Of a DNA stretch of 64,000 nucleotides, positions 16,290-23,087 are shown piece by piece. The DNA comes from Clostridia bacterium. Its GTDB lineage: Bacteria > Bacillota > Clostridia > Lachnospirales > Bianqueaceae. A model generated the notes under the pieces. It was given only the letters and a program-made list of their open reading frames with translations, did no database searches and was not told the DNA's origin. Each line of letters starts with the position of its first letter. Position 1 is the stretch's first letter. The position numbers were made by a program, and so were the translations under genes. The stretch lies in contig CAAFMN010000064.1 in NCBI GenBank assembly GCA_900764045.1, forward strand, positions 107,355 through 171,354. Direction: 5' to 3'.

Positions 16290-16864
16290 CCCAACAGCCC
16301 TCCCAGCGCATCTGCCATTATATCATATATTCCGCCCGTCAGCGCATTGGCAAAATCAGTGCTGACCTCCATCTGATATCCTGCGCCTTCTTTGTAGCGG
16401 AAAGATACCTGCACATCATAGCTTTTGGTCGGCGCTTGACTGACCCTGGACAGCATTGCCTGTTTCGCCTCTGTTTCCGAGGAAATATCATCCGGCAGGG
16501 ATTCCAAGAGCTTCTTTAGATCGACTGCCGTAATCTGCATCCCTATCGTCACTGAACCGTCCTTCTGCTCCGCTGCCGACGTGATCTTATAGCTCATGCG
16601 GCCCAGTATCGCCTGCAGGATTCCTCCCTCTGTGCTCGGCAGTCCTCCGGCGAGTCCTAACAGATTCAGATTTCCGGCAGCCGCTTCCCAATGACCGACA
16701 GACACCTGTTCCATCAATTCCGTACACTGCGCGACAGCTGCTTTCTCCGCTTCTGTCTTTCCCTCTGCGTTTCCGCAAGACATGAGCAGGCACATGGACA
16801 ATAGAATAACCGCCCATTGGATTCTCCTTCCCATCCCACTCATTGCTTTTCTCCTGTTTTCCAT
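16286..16864 (-). CDS. Putative lipoprotein, first gene of a two-gene operon
   Basis: A 192-residue predicted lipoprotein. A hydrophobic segment ends in the lipobox LLMSCG, so Cys would be lipidated after signal-peptidase II cleavage. The mature part has a fold-like pattern of helices, then strands (KDGSVTIGMQI, KSYDVQVSFRYK), resembling DUF5105-like lipoproteins, but the match is weak. The start at 16864 follows AAGGAGGG at good spacing; the longer frame upstream has no ribosome site. A consensus promoter lies 23 bases upstream. It is coupled by overlap to the large secreted protein gene. Confidence 0.78.
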   Translation of the reverse strand: MENRRKAMSGMGRRIQWAVILLSMCLLMSCGNAEGKTEAEKAAVAQCTELMEQVSVGHWEAAAGNLNLLGLAGGLPSTEGGILQAILGRMSYKITSAAEQKDGSVTIGMQITAVDLKKLLESLPDDISSETEAKQAMLSRVSQAPTKSYDVQVSFRYKEGAGYQMEVSTDFANALTGGIYDIMADALGGLLG

Positions 16865-16886
16865 CGTCAGCCCTCCTTTGATCCAT

Positions 16887-16915
16887 ATTCTACCATGGAT
16901 TCTAATTGGTGGCAA
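16887..16915 (-). promoter_or_regulatory. SigA-type promoter of the lipoprotein operon
   Basis: Minus strand TTGCCA (16910-16915), 17-base spacer, TAGAAT (16887-16892). It lies between the stop of the ABC gene and the lipoprotein start. Confidence 0.75.
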
Positions 16916-16933
16916 GGCTCTGCCCATGGAAAA

Positions 16934-18799
16934 TTATTGGATATAATACTGTGCCTGCGCGTTCCAGAGCGTGTAGTATTCCCCGCCTTCGTCCGCGACG
17001 AGTTCACTGTGCGTTCCCTGCTGGATCACTGTCCCCTGATGAAATACAAGGATCTTATCGCAGAACTTACAGGAGGACAGGCGGTGGCTGATATAGATCG
17101 CCGTCTTGTCTCCGACAATCTCGTTGAGTTTCGCATAGATCTCTGCTTCCGCTATCGGGTCCAAGGCCGCTGTCGGCTCATCCAGGATAAGAAACGGTGC
17201 GTCCTTGTAGAGCGCCCGCGCGATCGCGATCTTCTGCGCCTCTCCGCCGGAAACATCAACACCTGTTTTATCGTATTCTTTATACAGATATGTGTTCAGC
17301 CCCTCCGGCATCTTAGCCAGCCTGTTGGAGAATCCCGCTTTTTTCAGGCAGTCCTCGACCTGTTCCGCATGATACTGCCTGCCTGCCGCGACATTTTCCC
17401 CAAGGGGGAGCGCGAACAGCTTGAAATCCTGAAATACCACTGAAAAAATATCCATATATTCGGCATAATTGTATTTTCGGATATTGATCCCATTCAGCAG
17501 GATCTCACCCTCCGTCGGATCATACAATCGGCATAACAGCTTGATGAATGTGGTCTTACCGCTTCCGTTCACCCCTACCACAGCCATGCGCTGCCCGATC
17601 TCAAACTTCATACTGACATTGCGCAGCGCATAGGAATCACTACCCGGATACCGAAAAGAGACATCGTGAAACTCGATCTCATACTTGCGGTCCCGCCGTT
17701 TCTCTACTGTCAGAGTCCCCTGGTACATCGGATCCGGAATATCCAAAAATGCGAAGACCTGCTTGAGAAAGGCCGTATTATTGCGTATATCGCCCATCGT
17801 AGAGATCAGTTCGGAGACTCCCTCCGACACCTTTAGGATCGAAGCCACATACTGCGTAACAGCGCCAAGGCTGAAGGCTCCGGCCCAAGCCTTGATGCAT
17901 ACAAATCCATAGACCAAGCCTGTAAAAACAACCGAAACAGCGGCCGCCGCCGCACTATACAGTCCCATCGGTCCCCAGCTCAGATGCGCAAACAGTCCGT
18001 TGGAAGAAAATGTACCCTCTTTGTTGATATTATGCTTCTCACAGATCTTGTCCTGCGCGTACATTCTCACATCGGCGGCCAGCTCTTTTTTATAGCCCAG
18101 ATATCCGAAAAAGCCGTACATGCGGTTTCCACCCTTGTGTGCGTCCGCGTTTTTGGCCAAATAGCTCTCTCCCTTATTGGACAGGACCGGCGCAAGCAAT
18201 GTAATGCCAAGCATCAGCAAAATCGTGAGAAAAACGATCAGCGGATGATTGAGGACTCTGTAATGGCTTCCTTCCGCCACTCGGCTTGTGAACAGAGATA
18301 CGGTAAGCACGATGCCGCCCAGCATGGTAAAGACCGCGCTGCCCAGTCTCTCGCATTGTTCCACCACCCGGAACAACCCCCAGGAGCCGCCGCTCTGGTT
18401 CTGGTAGACCTGGTACATAAGGTCCGCTGTACGGGTATCCTCACAATTCACATAATCCATATCCAACATTTTCTGGATCAAAATCGCGTCCACCTTATAA
18501 AAAAGCCCTGCGTCCTGAATCTTCTGCCACCGGTTCAGGAGGGCCGTAACGAGCGCCGATACCGCACCGACGGCAAGGGTTGTCACAACAAGCCGAAACA
18601 AACACTCCGGATCCCGGCCTCCCACAAGTTCATCGATGATGAGTGCCGAAAAATAGATGCCGATATAAGGAGCGAGCGCATTCCAGATAACACTGGACAG
18701 CCGCGACAGGATGGTCTGCGGATATTGTTTGAAAAAGATACGGAACGCTCTCTGATTGACCTGCACAGTCTCACGCCAGCGGATCGGATTCTTCATCAT
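16934..18799 (-). CDS. ABC exporter subunit, second of a pair (permease-ATPase fusion)
   Basis: 621 residues: an N-terminal six-helix membrane domain and a C-terminal ATPase with Walker A GVNGSGKTT, signature VSGGEAQK, Walker B FLILDEPTAALD and switch His in YISHRLSS. All ATPase motifs are intact. The start at ATG 18799 (followed by a second ATG) has GGGAGG upstream and overlaps the end of the partner gene by 29 bases, so they should be translationally coupled and form a heterodimer. The membrane-less histidine kinase and LytTR regulator just upstream suggest the exporter is a regulated peptide or antimicrobial pump. Substrate unknown. Confidence 0.9.
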   Translation of the reverse strand: MMKNPIRWRETVQVNQRAFRIFFKQYPQTILSRLSSVIWNALAPYIGIYFSALIIDELVGGRDPECLFRLVVTTLAVGAVSALVTALLNRWQKIQDAGLFYKVDAILIQKMLDMDYVNCEDTRTADLMYQVYQNQSGGSWGLFRVVEQCERLGSAVFTMLGGIVLTVSLFTSRVAEGSHYRVLNHPLIVFLTILLMLGITLLAPVLSNKGESYLAKNADAHKGGNRMYGFFGYLGYKKELAADVRMYAQDKICEKHNINKEGTFSSNGLFAHLSWGPMGLYSAAAAAVSVVFTGLVYGFVCIKAWAGAFSLGAVTQYVASILKVSEGVSELISTMGDIRNNTAFLKQVFAFLDIPDPMYQGTLTVEKRRDRKYEIEFHDVSFRYPGSDSYALRNVSMKFEIGQRMAVVGVNGSGKTTFIKLLCRLYDPTEGEILLNGINIRKYNYAEYMDIFSVVFQDFKLFALPLGENVAAGRQYHAEQVEDCLKKAGFSNRLAKMPEGLNTYLYKEYDKTGVDVSGGEAQKIAIARALYKDAPFLILDEPTAALDPIAEAEIYAKLNEIVGDKTAIYISHRLSSCKFCDKILVFHQGTVIQQGTHSELVADEGGEYYTLWNAQAQYYIQ

Positions 18800-20633
18800 G
18801 ATCGCCTCCCTCTTTATAATACTGACTCTGAACTTCATAAAGCTTAGCGTATTCTCCGTCCTTTTGTAAAAGTTCTTCATGTGTGCCTTCCTCCCGAATG
18901 CCGCCGTCCGCAATCAGAATGATGCGGTCACAGAAACGGGTACTGGCCAGACGATGAGAAATATATACGGAGGACTTGCCTTTTGTCATTTCATTGTATT
19001 TCTGATACATCTCTGATTCCGCAATGGGATCGAGCGCTGCCGTAGGCTCATCGAGCACCACAAAAGGAGCATCCTTATACAATGCCCTCGCCAGCATCAG
19101 CCGCTGCGTCTCACCGCCGGATAAAAGGACTGCGTCCTCATATACCTTGCGATACAGATGCGTTTCATATCCCTCCTTCAGCGACTCTATTTTCTCCTTC
19201 AATCCTGCCCTTTCCACGCATTTCCTGACACGAGCCATATCGATATCTTCCTCCCGCTGCGCCACATTGGCCGCGATCGTTCCTGCCAGGATGGAAAAGC
19301 TCTGAAAAACGGCGGAAAATAACGTATAATACTCTGCACGGTTATACTCCCGGATATCCTTCCCGTCCAGCAGAACCCTTCCCTCTGTCGGATCCAGAAA
19401 GCCGCACATCAGCTTCACCAAAGTAGTCTTGCCCGCTCCGTTCAATCCGACCACTGCCAGCTTCTCGCCGAGGTGCAGGGTAAGATTCAGATGCGAAAGC
19501 GTATCCCGCGCCGCGCCTGGATACCGGAACGACACGTCCTCCAGCTTCAATTCGTACCTTTTCCCTGTCTCGGCATGGATCGGGAGTCCCTCCCGGAACC
19601 GGAATTTTTCCTCATATTCCAGACATTCTCTGACTGTAGATATATCCAGGGATTGTCTATACAGTGTATTGAATCCGCTGAGAATTCCTGAGACCCATGC
19701 GGTAAAATTACCAGCCGCATTAAAATACAACAGAAATTCCGCGGCGGTCAGTCCGCCCTGAAGTACCATGCCAATCAGATACGCATAGGCGATCCCATTA
19801 CGCAGCAGTGACAGTACAAGATCTGCCACTCTAGCCCAGATATACACATTCTCCGCTCTTTGGTGAAACGCCGTATACGCCATCAGAGCCTTATTGTAAA
19901 GCTCTGTCAGCCACGGCCGTAATCCAAAGATCCGGATATCCTTGGCCGTCTCGAAATCTCTCACGCGCCCCGCGATATAATTCATATGCTTCTGATATTC
20001 CGCTTCTTCCTCACGATGGCGATACCCGTAGCCATTGACATAATTACTAATGAAATAGCTGAGAACCGCCGTAACCAGAATGACGAGAATCAATACCGGC
20101 TGCACTGCCGACAGGACTAAAACATAAGCCAAAAATCCCAATCCATTGATCGTAAGGTCCGTCAATGTGGTCCAGACAGCTTCTGTCGCCGCGCGGTTGG
20201 AACTGATACAATCCGAGGCTTTGGCAAGGAGCTTGGAAAAATGATCATCATATAGATTGGGATAAGACGTTGTCGCCGCTTTTCGGTTCAAAAGGTTGAC
20301 AATCTCTGTACGGACAGTGATCCTGCCGTACAGGGTGTTGGTATTGATATACGCGGAAAAAGCCGATACAGCCATCATCGCAAGTACCAGCGTCAGAATC
20401 GTCCAAAACAGTTCCAGGAGTGAAACATGCGCTTCTACCGCCGCAAGAATCCGTGGTGAAATATACAGGTTGATCAGATTCAGAGCTACGAAGGAAACCG
20501 CGGACAAGAGGCTCATCACCAGGACCTTTTTCTCTCTGGATGTCCATGCGAGCCGAATCATAAACCATACATTCTGTCCCATAGAATACTTCGGCTTTGT
20601 TTGTATCTCTTTGGGGGCTGATTTTTTTATCAT
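18771..20633 (-). CDS. ABC exporter subunit, first of a pair (permease-ATPase fusion)
   Basis: 620 residues. Six predicted helices lie in about residues 30-320, followed by an ATPase with Walker A GLNGAGKTT, signature LSGGETQR, Walker B FVVLDEPTAALD and YISHRLAS. The motifs are consensus, so unlike the other two ABC pairs in the window neither subunit here has an obviously degenerate site. Start at 20633 after GAAAGGAGAG; the longer upstream frame runs through a terminator hairpin. It lies just downstream of the two-component genes, separated by that terminator, with a TATGAT -10 box between. Confidence 0.9.
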   Translation of the reverse strand: MIKKSAPKEIQTKPKYSMGQNVWFMIRLAWTSREKKVLVMSLLSAVSFVALNLINLYISPRILAAVEAHVSLLELFWTILTLVLAMMAVSAFSAYINTNTLYGRITVRTEIVNLLNRKAATTSYPNLYDDHFSKLLAKASDCISSNRAATEAVWTTLTDLTINGLGFLAYVLVLSAVQPVLILVILVTAVLSYFISNYVNGYGYRHREEEAEYQKHMNYIAGRVRDFETAKDIRIFGLRPWLTELYNKALMAYTAFHQRAENVYIWARVADLVLSLLRNGIAYAYLIGMVLQGGLTAAEFLLYFNAAGNFTAWVSGILSGFNTLYRQSLDISTVRECLEYEEKFRFREGLPIHAETGKRYELKLEDVSFRYPGAARDTLSHLNLTLHLGEKLAVVGLNGAGKTTLVKLMCGFLDPTEGRVLLDGKDIREYNRAEYYTLFSAVFQSFSILAGTIAANVAQREEDIDMARVRKCVERAGLKEKIESLKEGYETHLYRKVYEDAVLLSGGETQRLMLARALYKDAPFVVLDEPTAALDPIAESEMYQKYNEMTKGKSSVYISHRLASTRFCDRIILIADGGIREEGTHEELLQKDGEYAKLYEVQSQYYKEGGDHDEESDPLA

Positions 20634-20658
20634 GAGAATCTCTCTCCTTTCTACCTGT

Positions 20659-20664
20659 ATCATA
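20659..20664 (-). promoter_or_regulatory. Possible -10 box of the ABC pair
   Basis: Minus-strand TATGAT eight bases after the terminator stem of the kinase operon and 25 bases before the ABC ATG. No convincing -35; that position lies inside the hairpin. Confidence 0.4.
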
Positions 20665-20665
20665 A

Positions 20666-20702
20666 CATAAAAATTCGTCCCCTGAACATTCAGGGGACGA
20701 AT
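20666..20702 (-). terminator. Terminator after the two-component genes
   Basis: A 14-base arm (20673-20686, containing CGTCCCCTGAA) and its complement (20689-20702) form a near-perfect stem followed by TTTTTATG on the minus strand. It lies about 30 bases after the histidine kinase stop. Confidence 0.88.
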
Positions 20703-20731
20703 CGTTCTTTTTCGGGGATGAAATGCATTTC

Positions 20732-21394
20732 TCATACTTGCGGGAGCAGGATCTCTGTTGTAAAGGCTCCGTCCTCACTGTTGCGGCTCACATACCCTTC
20801 CAGTCTCTCTATGATTGTATCCATCCGCTTCAGTCCCAAACCATGTCCCTCTCCCTTGGTGCTTCGGAAGATCTTTTCTTCTTTCTTCATCTTCTTTTCC
20901 GCTGTCAGGTTGGTAAACGATATATAGAGCTGCGTTTGAATCATATCCATATATACCCGGATCATTCTCTGTCCTTCCGGCAGCTTTACGCTGGCTTCAA
21001 TGGCATTGTCAAACAGATTGCCGATGATACAACACAGATCAATCTCCGGAGACTTGAGGCGGACAGGAATATGCGCGTCCACCGTCACTTCAATTCCCTT
21101 GGCTCTGGCCAACGAAATCTTGGAATTCAATATCGCATCGGTCATAGGATTGCCCGTCTTGATCACCGTATCCACGGTCATAAGATCTTCATCCAGAAGG
21201 TCCAGATAATGCCGGATCGCCTCCCAATCCTCGGCCGCCGCATAGGCCTTCATCGTCTGAATATGGTTTCTGTAATCATGCCGCCACCCTCGAATCTGGC
21301 GGTACATATTGTCCACTTCCCGGTAATGTGTTTCTATCAGCTCTCGCTGATAGGCTGCGATCTGTTCTTCATTTTTTTTGGAAAAGAATCTCAT
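20732..21394 (-). CDS. GHKL-type sensor histidine kinase without a membrane domain
   Basis: A 220-residue kinase core of the AgrC/NatK-like GHKL type. The phosphoacceptor block is RHDYRNHI (near residues 38-45), the N-box NLFDNAIEA (near 147) and the G-box GHGLGLKR (near 190). A coiled-coil-like lead (QIAAYQRELIETHYREVDNMYRQ) precedes it. No transmembrane segment exists before the catalytic core, whereas typical relatives have an N-terminal membrane sensor of about 200 residues. The start overlaps the response regulator stop in an ATGA. It must sense something internal, or a partner such as the adjacent ABC exporter. It phosphorylates the LytTR regulator by inference. Confidence 0.88.
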   Translation of the reverse strand: MRFFSKKNEEQIAAYQRELIETHYREVDNMYRQIRGWRHDYRNHIQTMKAYAAAEDWEAIRHYLDLLDEDLMTVDTVIKTGNPMTDAILNSKISLARAKGIEVTVDAHIPVRLKSPEIDLCCIIGNLFDNAIEASVKLPEGQRMIRVYMDMIQTQLYISFTNLTAEKKMKKEEKIFRSTKGEGHGLGLKRMDTIIERLEGYVSRNSEDGAFTTEILLPQV

Positions 21395-22098
21395 CGGTTA
21401 TTCCTCGTATTAATGATGGCTCGGTTCACTTCGTCATAAGTGCCTCTCGGCAGCGGGATCACTGTACCGTTGCTCAGCTTAATCTCTGTTCGGGAGACAC
21501 GGTTGATGCGGGTCAGATTGACGATATAAGACCGGCCTACACGGTAGAAACGCTCATCCAGCTCTCTTTCCAGTTCCTTCAGCGTCATCTTGACCGTTAC
21601 TGTTTCTGCCGCGTGAATCGTCACATAGTTTCCATATACGTCCGCGTATCGGATCTGATACACGGGAACACATACCATCTCGCCGCCGCTCTCCAGGTTC
21701 AGGACCTTCTCGTTCTTGGCGAGTTTTTCCACTGCCCGGTCCAATACGGAGTGCAGCTTTTCCTCGCGCACCGGCTTCATCAGATAATGCAGCGCCTCGA
21801 CCTCATATCCTTCGGAAATATAATCGGAATGCCCCGTAATGAATATGATCTGCACCGCGTCGTTGCCTCTGCGCAGTTGCCGTGCCATCGACACTCCGTC
21901 CATCTCGCCCATCTCGATATCAAGAAGCAGAATATCATAATCACTCTCTTCCGCATAGTGGAACAGAAAGCTTTCCGCGGATATAAAAGTATCCACATGT
22001 ACCGTATGTTCTCTTTGTACAGCCCAGCGATCCACCATATCGGAAACATACCGCTGATCCACGGTGGAATCATCGCAGACCGCTATCTTAATCCGCAT
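21391..22098 (-). CDS. LytTR-family response regulator
   Basis: 235 residues. The receiver domain begins MRIKIAVCDDS, with phosphoacceptor Asp in ILLLDIEMGEMDG (near residue 56) and Lys in YLMKPV (near 107). The C-terminal LytTR DNA-binding domain (about residues 135-235) contains RYADVYGNYVTIH and RFYRVGRSYIVNLTRINRV. The start at 22098 follows AAGGGAG. First gene of a two-gene unit with the GHKL kinase, driven by a TATAAT promoter overlapping the terminator of the aldolase gene. The likely target is the ABC exporter operon downstream; no LytTR direct repeats were identified with confidence. Confidence 0.93.
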   Translation of the reverse strand: MRIKIAVCDDSTVDQRYVSDMVDRWAVQREHTVHVDTFISAESFLFHYAEESDYDILLLDIEMGEMDGVSMARQLRRGNDAVQIIFITGHSDYISEGYEVEALHYLMKPVREEKLHSVLDRAVEKLAKNEKVLNLESGGEMVCVPVYQIRYADVYGNYVTIHAAETVTVKMTLKELERELDERFYRVGRSYIVNLTRINRVSRTEIKLSNGTVIPLPRGTYDEVNRAIINTRNNR

Positions 22099-22132
22099 AT
22101 TCTCCCTTGCCCCCTCTGAATGCCTTTGGGCC

Positions 22133-22162
22133 ATTATAACACAAAATCCCCGGACTCCGCAA
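22133..22162 (-). promoter_or_regulatory. Promoter of the two-component genes, embedded in a terminator
   Basis: Minus-strand TTGCGG (22157-22162), 18-base spacer, TATAAT (22133-22138). The -35 is inside the loop and stem of the hairpin at 22146-22176. Confidence 0.55.
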
Positions 22163-22176
22163 TAGAGTCCGGGGAT
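22142..22176. terminator. Hairpin between the aldolase gene and the two-component genes
   Basis: A 12-bp perfect stem: ATCCCCGGACTC (22146-22157) with its complement (22165-22176). On the minus strand it is followed by TTTTG and then the TATAAT of the regulator promoter. It lies upstream of the regulator start and downstream of nothing on the minus strand except the ORF at 22196, whose stop is on the other side. It can therefore act only as a leader hairpin for leftward transcripts coming from the aldolase gene, so it is the terminator of the 28.7-22.2 kb operon. Confidence 0.8.
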
Positions 22177-22195
22177 GAATATGCCGCTTTTCAGC

Positions 22196-23071
22196 TTACT
22201 TACGATACGGCGCGATCGCCTGCTCCAGCTTGGCGTCAATCTGAGGATTGTCCAGCGAGAAAGGCGCCTTGGCGGGTCCTACCGGGTATCCCAGAAGATT
22301 GGTCGCGCGTTTTACGATGGAATTGGGATTGGCCAGCTTGAAGCAATCCCGCAGGGGACGAATGCTGTCCTGCACCCGTCTCGCTTCTGCCCAGTCTCCT
22401 TTGGCAAAATTCTCATAGATGCTGACCATAACCTCCGGGCAAACATTGGCGCATCCGGAGATTCCGCCGTTGCCGCCGGCCTGCAGCGTCCACAGGATCA
22501 GAGAATCATTACCGCACAGTACAATAAAGTCGTCCGGCGTCTCTTCAATATAGCGCAGCGTATTGTCAAAATTGCCGCTGGAGTCTTTGATTCCGATGAT
22601 GTACGGATTCTCCGCCAGCTTGGCCACTGTCTGCCATGTCATATTCACGCCGGTTCTGGCCGGAATGTTATACAGAATGATCGGCATCTGGCAAGCCGCC
22701 GCAACATTGGTGTAGTGCTGAACCAGCATATCCTGCGAGCTCTCCGCGAAATACGGAGCGATCACCGATACCGCGTCGTATCCCAGCTCCTTAGCGTACA
22801 GCGTCAGCTCGATCGTCTCCTTAGTCGTGATGCAGCCTGTTCCTGCCAAAATCGGCAGACGGCCATGATTTTCTTCCGCTACGGTCTTCATGACCAGTTT
22901 CTTTTCCTCATGGCTGAGCGCATAGAACTCGCCATTGGTTCCCAGGCAGAACAGCGCCGCCGCGCCTGCCGCGATCTGGCGGTTGACCTGGTTCTTCAGC
23001 TCCTCTACATGGATGGATTCGTCCTCATGCAAGGGCGTAACCATTGCCGGAATAATTCCCTTTAACTCCAT
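22196..23071 (-). CDS. DapA-family lyase (dihydrodipicolinate synthase / N-acetylneuraminate lyase superfamily)
   Basis: A 291-residue class I aldolase. Residues seen: FCLGTNGEFYAL (pyruvate-binding loop, near 40), catalytic Tyr in LYNIPARTG (near 135) and Schiff-base Lys in IIGIKDSSGN (near 162). It probably condenses pyruvate with, or cleaves pyruvate from, an aldehyde. Last gene of an operon with an acid-sugar kinase, a PdxA2-like dehydrogenase and a sialidase-like fusion, so a catabolic aldolase for a keto-acid sugar (or sialic acid) is more likely than lysine synthesis. The second ATG (23071) is better spaced from AAGAGGA than the first (23077). Confidence 0.85.
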   Translation of the reverse strand: MELKGIIPAMVTPLHEDESIHVEELKNQVNRQIAAGAAALFCLGTNGEFYALSHEEKKLVMKTVAEENHGRLPILAGTGCITTKETIELTLYAKELGYDAVSVIAPYFAESSQDMLVQHYTNVAAACQMPIILYNIPARTGVNMTWQTVAKLAENPYIIGIKDSSGNFDNTLRYIEETPDDFIVLCGNDSLILWTLQAGGNGGISGCANVCPEVMVSIYENFAKGDWAEARRVQDSIRPLRDCFKLANPNSIVKRATNLLGYPVGPAKAPFSLDNPQIDAKLEQAIAPYRK

Positions 23072-23087
23072 ATCCATTCCTCTTTTC

